Counted from the stretch's first letter, positions 1 through 7,084 are shown. The stretch: 64,000 nt of DNA from Candidatus Saccharimonadota bacterium (GCA_028289065.1 JAQGHA010000013.1:1-64000), one strand, 5' to 3'. The notes: generated by a model not told the origin, from the letters alone. Translations and numbers: made by a program.

Positions 1-38
1 GTCATTCGTCTAGCTTAGCACCTGCTTACACCACGCTC

Positions 39-81
39 GCCACCTGTTGAAGGAAGCTATCCTTCGACGGGTGGCTTTTTT
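39..81 (+). terminator. Rho-independent terminator of an upstream gene
   Basis: A 16-base-pair arm with one mismatch (GCCACC...GAAGGA against TCCTTC...GGTGGC, loop AGCTA) is followed by six T residues. It would end a plus-strand transcript whose gene lies left of the window. Bases 1-38 are too short to assign. Confidence 0.8.
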
Positions 82-159
82 CATATTTTTTGAACATAGA
101 AAAGGCCCACCGAAGCGGTGAAGAATAAATTCCTCAAACCTTTTCGACGGGCGTACCCT

Positions 160-714
160 TCAATGAGATGCCGGACGCTGGTAGCGATGCTGCAGAAGGC
201 CGGGTGCTCCGGCGGCTTCAGCCTTCTCGCCGACAGGAACGAACCCATGGCGTAAAGCAATCTTCAGCAGCGGGTCCTGTTCGTAGATGGAAATGTTCAC
301 CGTACGAGGTTCGCCGCTTTCAGGGTCCTTGAAAGAATACACCAGCAAGCTCTCCAGGACGTACTCGCGTATGTCTCTGTCCAGCTCATCTGATGCGACC
401 AGTCCGAAGATGCCCCACTGGTTAATCGGTTCGGGACCTTTGTAAGGTTCCTCATCACCGGCCAGCCAGTAGTTCTGCACCATGAATGCGATCAGCTGTC
501 CATTCAGTGTGTAACCACTGTAGCGTTCGGGGTGGCGAATGTGCCGCCATAACTGCTTCAGCACTAACTTGGTGTTAGAGGGGTCGGCATCCTCGAGAGG
601 GTTCTTGAAGCCAGCCGCCACCCTGTCCTGAAGCTTCAGGCTTTCGACGCCTTTGGCCGTCTTGAAGGTTTGGCTGATTACGGGAACGAATCTGAGTCCG
701 AGGGAAGAGAACAT
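160..714 (-). CDS. GNAT-like acetyltransferase, GC-rich orphan
   Basis: The 184-residue product has a C-terminal half resembling the GNAT N-acetyltransferase fold: a strand-like segment IFGLVAS near residue 103, and near residue 153 the motif DPLLKIALRHGFVPVGE, which matches the usual end of GNAT domains (helix, then GF strand). The acetyl-CoA loop (Q/RxxGxG/A) is not obvious, so catalytic activity is uncertain. The start has an AAGGAG Shine-Dalgarno, and TATAAT lies on the minus strand at 762-767, giving a leader of about 40 bases. Codon use is GC-richer than in the core genes. The leader contains GTACCC (731-737 region) and the complementary GGGTAC lies one base after the stop. Function is inferred only from the fold. 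Confidence 0.75.
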   Translation of the reverse strand: MFSSLGLRFVPVISQTFKTAKGVESLKLQDRVAAGFKNPLEDADPSNTKLVLKQLWRHIRHPERYSGYTLNGQLIAFMVQNYWLAGDEEPYKGPEPINQWGIFGLVASDELDRDIREYVLESLLVYSFKDPESGEPRTVNISIYEQDPLLKIALRHGFVPVGEKAEAAGAPGLLQHRYQRPASH

Positions 715-806
715 GAGAGCTCCTTGGTCTTGGGTACAACTCCGAGTGAAGCATAAATAATATTATATCATATTTATTCATTATGGTCTATGAAGAATGG
801 AGGAAA

Positions 807-1265
807 CTACCAATTTTGCGATCGATAGACGGACATAATTTTTCGTTGCACCTGACCAAAATGAATATCGTGTTTAAAAACTTTTTGTTCATTCGATGAG
901 GTGCTAATAGCAAGGTTGTCGCCAATATAAAAACCAATATGTTGACTAGGGTTATCGTCATCACGGCCGGACCATACTATAACGTCACCAGCTTTCATAT
1001 CATTTTCATCTACAAGCTCCCAACCCGATTCTTCAAGGTCTGTAATAACACTTTTAACGGTTGCATGGACGCTTTTTTGCTTGCCGAAAACCAATAAGAT
1101 AGTGGAGACATAAAAGGCGCAGGCATTTTCACCAGAACCAATAATATCAGTTACTGGGCCATCATTCACCCGCACATAAAAACTACGAAACATTTCTGTA
1201 CCAACAGAATTATCAATCATAGCTAAATAAGATTTGAAGTATTGGCGTTCAACTTTATCGGTCAT
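807..1265 (-). CDS. NlpC/P60-like cysteine hydrolase
   Basis: The 152-residue protein has the order expected of papain-like NlpC/P60 or CHAP peptidoglycan hydrolases: GENACAFYVS with candidate nucleophile Cys49, the AGDVIVW strand near residue 92, and QHIGFYIG with candidate His109. A basic/acidic third residue could be His132 or Asp133. No signal peptide or membrane helix is visible, so it may act in the cytosol or be exported by another route. It is AT-rich like the core genes and divergent from the small gene at 1356. The family assignment rests on motif spacing only. Confidence 0.65.
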   Translation of the reverse strand: MTDKVERQYFKSYLAMIDNSVGTEMFRSFYVRVNDGPVTDIIGSGENACAFYVSTILLVFGKQKSVHATVKSVITDLEESGWELVDENDMKAGDVIVWSGRDDDNPSQHIGFYIGDNLAISTSSNEQKVFKHDIHFGQVQRKIMSVYRSQNW

Positions 1266-1300
1266 GAAATTAGTATAGCAAATGATTATTGTAGTGGTGG

Positions 1301-1306
1301 TATACT
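1301..1306 (+). promoter_or_regulatory. Extended -10 promoter (TGG-TATACT)
   Basis: TGG followed by TATACT places the transcript start near 1313, about 43 bases before the start codon at 1356. The predicted first bases (1313-1328) can pair with bases 1594-1611, which begin at the stop codon. Confidence 0.6.
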
Positions 1307-1355
1307 GGTGCTATTAAAAGAACTTACTGTTTAATTCATATAGAGGAAATACATT

Positions 1356-1595
1356 ATGCCGAACGAAACCGAATTCCCACCATGCATTAGTCAACACAAC
1401 TGTGAAACAGCAGCGCGAATATATAACGAATTACAAGAAGCAGAAATTCCAGACAACTTACTTTTTCTAAAAGAAAGGTGCCTTGGTATGAAGGCCTTAT
1501 TAGAAAGTATGGGTGACCCCGTGACCGCAAGTGATTGCCCTCAGGTACTTTTTAAGAAGTATTTGCCAGAAGCTGCTTTTACGCAGGAAGCATAG
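1356..1595 (+). CDS. Small hypothetical protein
   Basis: A 79-residue soluble, mildly acidic protein with three Cys (CISQHNC, ERCLG, SDCPQ), largely helical by composition. The start is supported by GAGGAAA eight bases before ATG and by an extended -10 box at 1301. It does not resemble a family I know. It ends in tandem stop codons TAGTAG, which lie inside a stretch complementary to the predicted 5' end of its own mRNA (about 15 pairs with bulges and one G-T). It is flanked on the right by a two-way hairpin region. Confidence 0.6.
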   Translation: MPNETEFPPCISQHNCETAARIYNELQEAEIPDNLLFLKERCLGMKALLESMGDPVTASDCPQVLFKKYLPEAAFTQEA

Positions 1596-1614
1596 TAGTT
1601 AGACTTTTGATTTT

Positions 1615-1697
1615 GAAAAGAGTCCGTACGTTAAACGACGAACGAATCGACGTTGAACAAATTCAACGGACTCTTTTCGTGTAAACGTACGGACTTC
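1615..1697. terminator. Competing hairpins, probable two-way terminator
   Basis: GAAAAGAGTCCG near 1614-1626 can pair with CGGACTCTTTTC near 1669-1680, while the overlapping AGTCCGTACGTT can pair with AACGTACGGACT near 1685-1696. The two 12-base helices share AGTCCG, so they exclude each other. It lies between convergent genes. Confidence 0.55.
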
Positions 1698-1986
1698 AAA
1701 GCCCGGACTTAGCCACTTGGACTTGACCATTCTTCCCAGTTGCCTTCAGCTCGGCTCTCGGCGATCGCCCGCTCCAGCGAGGGGAGGTACTCGTTGGGAT
1801 GACTACCGCCATAGTTAAAAGAAAGGCAGTCGTCAGCCATTGTGCGGCGAGCGCCGTAATGCCGAGGTCGGCCATGAGGTGCGGAATCGCAACACCCATA
1901 ACGGTTTCATTAAGAATAACGACAAAAGCCGAAATAATCAGCAAATTGATAATAAGTTTGTTTTGTTTAGCCGTTGATTCAGTCAT
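1696..1986 (-). pseudogene. MFS drug transporter N-terminal remnant
   Basis: From ATG at 1986 (Shine-Dalgarno AAAGGAGA) about 65 residues match the start of a DHA2/EmrB-type MFS transporter: a first membrane helix LIINLLIISAFVVILNETVMGVAIP and a second TALAAQWLTTAFLLTMAVVIP. Homology stops near 1793, before the family's conserved loop motif, and the frame runs into unrelated low-quality sequence to a stop at 1696. A full transporter has over 400 residues and 12-14 helices, so this is a truncated gene. The change in base composition near 1793 marks a deletion or insertion junction. Confidence 0.75.
1709..1792 (-). pseudogene. C-terminal fragment of a GC-rich orphan gene
   Basis: In a different frame from the transporter remnant, 27 codons ending in TAA encode EYLPSLERAIAESRAEGN followed by WEEWSSPSG. 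Composition and codon choice (CTG, CTC, GCC, GAG) match the GC-rich orphan genes of this window, not the MFS part. The 5' end is missing at the junction near 1793. The two genes appear to have been fused by one deletion. The parent protein is not identified. Confidence 0.45.
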
Positions 1987-2133
1987 GAGAAGGTCTCCTT
2001 TGAGCAACCTTCTAAGTGTATAGAGTTAGGGGGATATTAGCAAAGGTTTAAATGTTTGAAAAACTTTTCAGTCAACAAAGCCAACTTCTCAACATGGCTG
2101 TACCGTATCACAACAAATCTATATGAAGTTCAC

Positions 2134-2167
2134 AAAAAATATAACCACTGTGGTGGTTCTATTTTTT
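2134..2167. terminator. Bidirectional terminator
   Basis: Fourteen-base-pair stem (AAAAAATA, AACCAC against GTGGTT, TATTTTTT) with A- and T-runs on both sides, suitable for the minus-strand gene ending at 2172 and for plus-strand transcripts. Confidence 0.7.
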
Positions 2168-2171
2168 GTTA

Positions 2172-2435
2172 TTAATCTTGAATTCGGCGGAAAGCTTCGT
2201 AGCCTTCATAGATATCAATTGCGTTTGCGGCTAAATCCTCGGGTTCAGCAGGTTGCATGTAGGCAGTCGCTTCCGGAATGAGTGACCATGCATAGCTTAT
2301 AACTTCATCTTCACTTAATGCAGGGTTATCGTGAGCGATTTGGTTAATTAACTTTTTTGCATCCTCGCCAAATACTCGACTGATGTCTAATTTTTGTTCG
2401 GTTTGTTTATCAAACTTCGGTGTGTTAAATTCCAT
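2172..2435 (-). CDS. Small acidic hypothetical protein (cassette 1)
   Basis: An 87-residue, Asp/Glu-rich, soluble and probably helical protein. No family is recognised. The region before the start (2462-2477, TTGATGCAAACACAAT) is 14 of 16 identical to the region before the lipoprotein gene of the next cassette (3079-3094), and both proteins start ATGGAATT, so the two cassettes probably share an ancestral promoter segment. It ends in a clear terminator and its upstream side is bounded by the hairpin and repeat at 2487-2552. Confidence 0.6.
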   Translation of the reverse strand: MEFNTPKFDKQTEQKLDISRVFGEDAKKLINQIAHDNPALSEDEVISYAWSLIPEATAYMQPAEPEDLAANAIDIYEGYEAFRRIQD

Positions 2436-2486
2436 AGACTTACTTTAGATTACATATTATTTTGATGCAAACACAATCGATAATAA

Positions 2487-2515
2487 AAAGACTTAAAAAC
2501 CGAGTCTTTAAGTAT
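2487..2515. terminator. Cassette-boundary hairpin
   Basis: AAAAAGACT pairs with AGTCTTT around a short loop; its right flank (AAGTATAAAT) resembles that of the hairpin at 3340-3371, showing the hairpin is part of the repeated boundary. Confidence 0.5.
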
Positions 2516-2520
2516 AAATA

Positions 2521-2552
2521 TCTTGGATATGGATAGTGGATGTGTTCAAGAA
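2521..2552. repeat. Cassette-boundary repeat, copy R1 (degenerate)
   Basis: Begins TCTTGGATATGGATAGTGG and continues TGTGTTCAAGAA. It aligns along its length with R2-R6 but is the most diverged copy. Confidence 0.5.
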
Positions 2553-2637
2553 TTAATTACTTAATTAATTCTGCGCCCTCCTGCTAAAGTCTTGTAAAAT
2601 TGCGACTTCACCAACAAGGGAGGATACGATACCTTTT

Positions 2638-2670
2638 TCTTGGCTTGAGTTAGTGGTCGTGTTTCAGGAA
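2638..2670. repeat. Cassette-boundary repeat, copy R2
   Basis: TCTTGGCTTGAGTTAGTGG then TCGTGTTTCAGGAA. It closely matches R3, R5 and R6. It directly follows the 3' end of the lipoprotein gene on the minus strand. Confidence 0.75.
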
Positions 2671-2671
2671 A

Positions 2672-3052
2672 TTACTTTGAATCCTGCGTAGGGTAGCCTT
2701 TTAAGTCCTTGTCAAACGTTAACACATCGCCGACTGAGTATTGATTAAACATAGCTTCGTTTACCTCAATCTGCAATTCGATACATCCGCTGTCATCGGA
2801 AATTGTTTCATCCCCACGGTCGCATTGCTCAATAGTCATATGGTATACATCTTCATAATGTGGGAAGCCGGGGCTTTCTTGCGCAGATACAAATCTTTCA
2901 GACTCTTGTTTATCTAAAACTTCAACAGGTTGGTGAGCTATTACCTGATATGAACCGACGGAACAGCCAGCAAGACCAAGCGCGACACCTCCGAATAAAG
3001 CGACGCTCATAAGTGGTTTGCGAAATTTTTCATATCTATTTTTTAATTCCAT
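2672..3052 (-). CDS. Putative lipoprotein (cassette 2)
   Basis: From ATG at 3052 the 126-residue protein starts with a basic segment, then a hydrophobic helix and a lipobox LGLAGCS near residues 25-31, so Cys30 is a probable lipid anchor. The mature part is acidic with Cys residues near DRGDETISDDSGC and has no recognised domain. The longer frame to 3091 begins inside the boundary repeat region and is not preferred. It sits alone between repeats R2 and R3, consistent with one mobile cassette. Confidence 0.65.
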   Translation of the reverse strand: MELKNRYEKFRKPLMSVALFGGVALGLAGCSVGSYQVIAHQPVEVLDKQESERFVSAQESPGFPHYEDVYHMTIEQCDRGDETISDDSGCIELQIEVNEAMFNQYSVGDVLTFDKDLKGYPTQDSK

Positions 3053-3096
3053 GTACTTTAGCCTACCATTAGGTAGCGTTGATGCAAGCATAATTA

Positions 3097-3130
3097 TCTT
3101 GGCTGGGGTTAGTGGTCGTGTTCCAGGAAG
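3097..3130. repeat. Cassette-boundary repeat, copy R3
   Basis: TCTTGGCTGGGGTTAGTGG then TCGTGTTCCAGGAAG. The first ten bases TTGGCTGGGG are identical to the complement of the tRNA-Gln 3' end including CCA (7082-7091). Confidence 0.8.
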
Positions 3131-3136
3131 AAACTT

Positions 3137-3325
3137 CTATTTTTGAGATTTTTGAAGAAGTAGTTCGTATGTAAGACTTAAATTATCTCGCTCAGCTTTT
3201 GTCTTTTGTAATTCAAAATTAAAATACAAAAATAATGCTGTTACGATAATCGAATAAGTAATAAAAATACTTAATAAAATAATAAGTTTGTTGTTTTTTG
3301 ATTCCAGATTATCTTTTTTAAACAT
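3137..3325 (-). CDS. Small membrane-anchored protein (cassette 3)
   Basis: A 62-residue protein with one membrane helix (KLIILLSIFITYSIIVTALF, residues about 14-33) followed by a heptad-like segment FELQKTKAERDNLSLTYELL suggestive of a short coiled coil. N-in topology is likely from the basic first 13 residues. No family is recognised. It fills the cassette between repeats R3 and R4, and a hairpin at 3340-3371 lies upstream. Confidence 0.55.
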   Translation of the reverse strand: MFKKDNLESKNNKLIILLSIFITYSIIVTALFLYFNFELQKTKAERDNLSLTYELLLQKSQK

Positions 3326-3345
3326 AATCTGATTATAACAAACAA

Positions 3346-3371
3346 AAAGACTCCAATATGGAGTCTTTAAG
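3346..3371. terminator. Cassette-boundary hairpin
   Basis: AAAGACTCCA, loop ATA, TGGAGTCTTT: ten base pairs. Same layout as the hairpin before R1, followed by AAGCATAATCTTCTTGG. Confidence 0.65.
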
Positions 3372-3378
3372 CATAATC

Positions 3379-3412
3379 TTCTTGGCCGGGATTAATGAAT
3401 ATGCTTCAGGAA
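3379..3412. repeat. Cassette-boundary repeat, copy R4
   Basis: TTCTTGGCCGGGATTAATG then AATATGCTTCAGGAAA. A diverged copy sharing the AAGCATAATNTTCTTGGC left flank with R3. Confidence 0.65.
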
Positions 3413-3487
3413 ATGGAAGCACCCTCTTTCGAGGGGCCTCCGTGATGGACGCACTCCTTTCGAGAGGGTGAATAGGTAGACGACGAG

Positions 3488-3742
3488 CTACGTCTCGATT
3501 CGGATGTGATCGCCTTGTTCCTCGTCGCGTTCCAGAGAAACTCTCCAGCCAGCTTTCCGGTATTCGTTTATCACGAGTTGCTCCAGAGCCGGGGTGTTGA
3601 AGCGGCTACGAAGGATGCCGAGCGCGGTGCCCGTACCGACATTGTCGACGAGTTCGGCGTCAATCTGTTTGCAAATCCACTCGAGCGGATGAGTATCTCG
3701 CATACGGGATAGATCTTCCGCTTCGTTAGGCGCGATGGGCAT
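3488..3742 (-). CDS. Small GC-rich orphan protein
   Basis: An 84-residue acidic protein (MPIAPNEAEDLSRMR start, C-terminal WRVSLERDEEQGDHIRIET). The C-terminal part looks like a helix followed by two strands, as in small regulatory or inhibitor proteins, but no family is recognised. It is clearly GC-richer than the cassettes on both sides. The leader holds a hairpin (GTCTCTA against TAGAGAC) and the Shine-Dalgarno GGTAGGA; the sequence CTACCT just after the stop could mask it. A GC-rich hairpin (CACCCTC against GAGGGTG, 3420-3470) follows the gene. Confidence 0.6.
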   Translation of the reverse strand: MPIAPNEAEDLSRMRDTHPLEWICKQIDAELVDNVGTGTALGILRSRFNTPALEQLVINEYRKAGWRVSLERDEEQGDHIRIET

Positions 3743-3857
3743 CTCTGATCCTACCTGTCTCTAAAGTTGAGTAGAGACAAAACTCATTTCCAACAGATGT
3801 TAGAACTATATCTTATCATATTGTGATAAAAAAGCAATTAGCTTAGCCTTCTGAGTC

Positions 3858-3890
3858 GGATGAGGGATTCGAATTCAAAATTCCAAGGTG
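3858..3890. repeat. tRNA-Gln-derived 16-mer repeat, copy i
   Basis: GGATGAGGGATTCGAA is identical to the T-arm/acceptor part of tRNA-Gln (7090-7105) and to copy iii at 6971. It continues TTCAAAATTCCAAGGTG, resembling copies ii and iii rather than the tRNA. Confidence 0.8.
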
Positions 3891-3935
3891 AAATTAGTGA
3901 ATGTATTCATGAAAATATATTTTATAAATCGTTCT

Positions 3936-4904
3936 TTAATATTCACGGAAAAGGGGTTTAATATCACCGATTTTCAACGCTTCCGAGGCATCAGCCGTGG
4001 AATACATGTAATGCTTATTTCGTCTAGAATCAAGAGATGGATCTTTAACGACCACAGTAATATTAACATTTGGAGATTTTATTGTGAGCTCATTAGCTCT
4101 ATTGATTACTTGATTAATGATCAATTTCAGTTTAGCATTATCTATTTCTGATAAATTATTTACTTCGTATAGATAGTAAGCATTATAGCCTTGTTTAGCT
4201 CTTACATCAGGCGAAAGTTGCTCTAGAGATTCTTTAAGCTTGTGGGTTCTATCATCAATCATATCGTCCTGAAATTTCCCATAACCCGTATAAACATATG
4301 CTTTTCCGTCTAATCCACTACTTAACCTTAAGGCGTTTAAGCTTTCACTTTCGCGTTTACTCCAAAGTGCAAAAAAGTAATCATCCGTAAAATCAGTGTC
4401 TTGTTTTGTTTTGCACTGAGACAAACATTTGCGTACATAAAAATTGATAGAAGTATCATTTTTCGGCGAGTATCGTTTACTGTAGCTAATAGGTTCCCCT
4501 AAAGTACTAGAACTCCCACCCTTGGTCAGAACAAATTCTTCATTATACTTTTCTCTTAGATATGTAGTTGCGAGTGGATCTTGAGGAATGATAGCTTGTA
4601 AGCTGAACTGATTTAGCCATAAAAATATAAATGCTAATATTAGAACTGCTGACTGAATTATTACCCATATGCTAGCAATTATCGTTATCACAACTTTAGG
4701 TGCCGTACGCCATCCAGAGAACGACCATAGTAATACAATTCCAAGAAAGGGTGTGAAAATTAAAGCTACTACCGTCCAGGCACTTTTGGCAAATGAATGT
4801 TTATTCTGCGTAAGCGTAGAAGTCGGTACTTCGTTTTCATTAATCATTGCTTTCACATTAACATTAGAAGAATAATTTTGCGAACGTTTCTGCGTAAATC
4901 GCAT
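3936..4904 (-). CDS. Two-helix membrane protein with exported domain
   Basis: A 322-residue protein with a cytosolic N-terminus of about 45 residues, two membrane helices (near residues 46-65 and 72-97) and a large C-terminal domain of about 220 residues that is probably outside the membrane; it has a CLSQCKTKQD pair of cysteines. No family is recognised. The start is uncertain: ATG at 4904 has no Shine-Dalgarno, and Met20 is an alternative. The gene is exactly bracketed by tRNA-derived repeats i (3858) and ii (4910), which suggests one mobile unit. Confidence 0.55.
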   Translation of the reverse strand: MRFTQKRSQNYSSNVNVKAMINENEVPTSTLTQNKHSFAKSAWTVVALIFTPFLGIVLLWSFSGWRTAPKVVITIIASIWVIIQSAVLILAFIFLWLNQFSLQAIIPQDPLATTYLREKYNEEFVLTKGGSSSTLGEPISYSKRYSPKNDTSINFYVRKCLSQCKTKQDTDFTDDYFFALWSKRESESLNALRLSSGLDGKAYVYTGYGKFQDDMIDDRTHKLKESLEQLSPDVRAKQGYNAYYLYEVNNLSEIDNAKLKLIINQVINRANELTIKSPNVNITVVVKDPSLDSRRNKHYMYSTADASEALKIGDIKPLFREY

Positions 4905-4909
4905 TGTTC

Positions 4910-4960
4910 AGGGATAAAAAATTTGAACTAAAAATTTCAAGGCGGGGTTTTGCGTTGCAA
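4910..4960. repeat. tRNA-Gln-derived repeat, copy ii
   Basis: AGGGATAAAAAATTTGAAC then TAAAAATTTCAAGGCGGGG: matches copy iii over about 50 bases with several changes, including the segment GGGGTTTTGCNTTGCAAAA. Confidence 0.65.
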
Positions 4961-4988
4961 AAAAAGTGAGTCGAGCCACAGCTCTAGT

Positions 4989-5026
4989 CAAGAAAAAAGA
5001 CAGTAGTTCGACTGTCTTTTTTCTTG
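4989..5026. terminator. Perfect 16-bp hairpin beside R5
   Basis: CAAGAAAAAAGACAGT, loop AGTTCG, ACTGTCTTTTTTCTTG. It has the same position and flanks (CAAGAA...TTCTTG) as the tRNA-Gln terminator at 7046-7084. Confidence 0.85.
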
Positions 5027-5055
5027 AGTGTGGTTACTGGTCGTGTTCCAGGAAG
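5019..5055. repeat. Cassette-boundary repeat, copy R5
   Basis: TTCTTGAGTGTGGTTACTGG then TCGTGTTCCAGGAAG. The left half is diverged from the tRNA-like core, and the right half is identical to R3. Confidence 0.75.
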
Positions 5056-5094
5056 AACACTAGATAGAATGCCTTCTGAGCGTATAATGTAAAT

Positions 5095-5970
5095 ATGAAG
5101 AAAGGTCGATACTACGAAGAAAAAACTGCCGAAATTGTGCAGCAAAATAACCCTAAAGCTCAAGTCTTTCAAGGCATTAGGGTATTGGGTAAGTTAACGG
5201 ACTTAAAGCGAGAAATTGATGTCCAACTCGTAGACGCTTCTCAATACGATAATCTCGTATTTGAATGCAAAGACCATAAAGCAAAAGTTGACATAGAGCT
5301 AGTTGAAGCCTTGGTTACAAAGTTATTAGATATCGGCTCAACGAAGGGCGCTATTGTTTCGAACTCAGGCTTTACGAAGGGAGCATACAAAGCAGGCGCA
5401 GCACACGGAATAGATTTGCTATCAATTGTTGACAGTAATGACGAAAAAATTCGAACTAAGGTTTTTGCACCTCAAATTACTGAGGACTTGTATTTATCAA
5501 AGGCGTCATTATCACTTAACAATATACGCATGGCACATAACTTCGGCCCTGACTTGACGGGTACTCTCATTAAAACACCGCAAGGAAATATAGGTTGGGA
5601 TATAGTGCTAGGCAAACATTGGAATAATGTACATATGAAAAATAATCCCAAACCAGGCGAGTATTTCTTAAAAATCGAAGATGGTACTGTTATTGACCTT
5701 TCGAAAAATAATATTCCAGTCGGCGAAATTACAATTCGCTATTTCGTTGAAAAACGTTATTATCTACGAAACCTTGAACTTATCGAAACACAAGGTATAT
5801 ATGACGTAGCACGCCAGACCTATCAAACTAGTAGTTTAACGACCGAAATGATAAAAGTGGAAGATTTCAATAACCCTCAAAAGTGGGAAGTTATAGATGA
5901 AGAAACAGCAAAGAAAATGATAGTTCCAGTGCGAATGAAAATAATCACTCCACTGCCAGACAAAATATAG
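5095..5970 (+). CDS. Mrr-like PD-(D/E)XK nuclease protein
   Basis: The first 110 residues of this 291-residue protein fit the restriction-endonuclease-like Mrr fold: REIDVQL with Asp42, LVFECKDH with Glu57 and Lys59 (D...ExK), then the typical helix and strand KGAIVSNSGFTKGAYKAGAAHGIDLL. Residues 120-291 form a second, unrecognised domain with many aromatic residues and could sense a ligand or bind DNA. It is the only plus-strand gene in the tRNA-Gln array, between repeats R5 and R6. Family knowledge points to DNA cleavage, often in defence against foreign DNA; the target is unknown. Confidence 0.75.
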   Translation: MKKGRYYEEKTAEIVQQNNPKAQVFQGIRVLGKLTDLKREIDVQLVDASQYDNLVFECKDHKAKVDIELVEALVTKLLDIGSTKGAIVSNSGFTKGAYKAGAAHGIDLLSIVDSNDEKIRTKVFAPQITEDLYLSKASLSLNNIRMAHNFGPDLTGTLIKTPQGNIGWDIVLGKHWNNVHMKNNPKPGEYFLKIEDGTVIDLSKNNIPVGEITIRYFVEKRYYLRNLELIETQGIYDVARQTYQTSSLTTEMIKVEDFNNPQKWEVIDEETAKKMIVPVRMKIITPLPDKI

Positions 5971-6028
5971 TTATCAAGATTGTACTTCAGAACGTGGAAT
6001 TTCACGAAGAACAACTTAGGTGAAATAA

Positions 6029-6056
6029 AAAAAGCCATACATTCGATGGCTTTTTA
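6029..6056. terminator. Terminator between nuclease and protease cassettes
   Basis: AAAAAGCCAT against ATGGCTTTTT with a short loop, usable in both directions, directly before repeat R6. Confidence 0.75.
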
Positions 6057-6067
6057 TACAGATACTT

Positions 6068-6103
6068 TTCTTGGCTGGGGTTAATGGTTGTGTTCCAGGA
6101 AGA
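6068..6103. repeat. Cassette-boundary repeat, copy R6
   Basis: TTCTTGGCTGGGGTTAATGG then TTGTGTTCCAGGAAGA. The first 13 bases TTCTTGGCTGGGG are identical to the tRNA-Gln 3' end with its flank. Confidence 0.8.
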
Positions 6104-6105
6104 AT

Positions 6106-6891
6106 TTATAAATTCTCTGCTAGAATCTTGTCGCAACTATGAGCAAAACCTATCCCCGTATTTGAAGACCTTTTGATATTTTCAGATACGACTTTCATCT
6201 GTTCCTGTGTTGCAATCAAGACTTTTACCGGATCTATGCCCCCTATGGACATATTTGCCTTAACACTACTCATAACTTTTATATTATTATCGTAGCTTTT
6301 AATCAAATCATCGAATTCACTGAATAGACCTGTTCTTTTTTTAGTCACTACACCAATTAACTCTTTTGTTTTGATGTCTATCAACGGGCCGCCAGAGTTG
6401 CCATTGTTAACACTCGCATCAAGCTGTAAAGTTTTTACATTATTTTCAGTAAAAATAGCTGAGATTCTACCGACATGTGATGTCATATACTTAGTGTTAA
6501 AAGGGTAGCCGCAGAGTAACACACTTTGCCCCTCGTATGAATTGTCGGGTTTAAGTACAAACTGATACCTGTTGCTAGTATCTATAGGAAGTTTATACAC
6601 GATGTAATCATAAGAATATTGGTCTGAACCTGCATAAGGTGTGAATGAACCATATCTAATAACAACATCATCGTTCGCATACTGTGGAGTATCTCCGAAC
6701 CTTAAACGAACTTCGGTTTCGGGCTTAAATTGTGAGTATTTAGGATTAAATACATGATTATTGGATATTAAATATCCTTTATAAACAAAGCCCGACCCAC
6801 CTGCTAAAACCTCATTTTCATAATAAAATGTAATTCCTACTACCGCGCTTCTAACGTCACTAATAATCGCTGATACTTCTTCAGAATCCAT
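6106..6891 (-). CDS. Cytosolic trypsin-like serine protease
   Basis: A 261-residue chymotrypsin-fold protease with a complete triad: NNHVF (His46), SYDYIVYKL (Asp95) and NGNSGGPLI (Ser166). There is no signal peptide, PDZ domain or membrane helix, unlike HtrA/DegP, so it is expected in the cytosol. The last 60 residues are a separate, mostly helical tail. Cytosolic trypsin-like proteases of this kind are found as effectors in several bacterial anti-phage systems; that role here is inference from family and from its place in a mobile array next to a nuclease. AGGAGG lies six bases before the start. Confidence 0.8.
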   Translation of the reverse strand: MDSEEVSAIISDVRSAVVGITFYYENEVLAGGSGFVYKGYLISNNHVFNPKYSQFKPETEVRLRFGDTPQYANDDVVIRYGSFTPYAGSDQYSYDYIVYKLPIDTSNRYQFVLKPDNSYEGQSVLLCGYPFNTKYMTSHVGRISAIFTENNVKTLQLDASVNNGNSGGPLIDIKTKELIGVVTKKRTGLFSEFDDLIKSYDNNIKVMSSVKANMSIGGIDPVKVLIATQEQMKVVSENIKRSSNTGIGFAHSCDKILAENL

Positions 6892-6970
6892 ATATCCTCC
6901 TTTATTATGGTAATTTTATCAGTATAGCCCGTAGATATAAAAACAAATAGAATTCGAAATATAAATTAGA

Positions 6971-7045
6971 GGATGAGGGATTCGAACTAAAAATTCCAAG
7001 GTGGGGTTTTGCTTTGCAAAACGGGGGTTCGAGCCGAATCTCGGG
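6971..7045. repeat. tRNA-Gln-derived repeat, copy iii, with inverted half
   Basis: Starts with the exact 16-mer GGATGAGGGATTCGAA, continues as copy ii, and ends with GGGGGTTCGAGCC...CTCGGGCAAG, which reads like a tRNA T-arm and acceptor in the opposite orientation. With the hairpin and the real tRNA it forms a large imperfect inverted repeat. Confidence 0.75.
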
Positions 7046-7084
7046 CAAGAAAAAATACGAACAGATAGTTCGTATTTTTTCTTG
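7046..7084 (-). terminator. tRNA-Gln terminator (perfect 17-bp hairpin)
   Basis: CAAGAAAAAATACGAAC, loop AGATA, GTTCGTATTTTTTCTTG. On the minus strand it begins at the CCA end of the tRNA. Confidence 0.85.

Noticed and set aside
1626-1672. GTTAAAC, GTTGAAC and ATTCAAC resemble integron attC core sites (GTTRRRY/RYYYAAC)
   Set aside because: The motifs are short and AT-rich, no integron integrase is present, and the local pairing is better explained by the two 12-bp helices.
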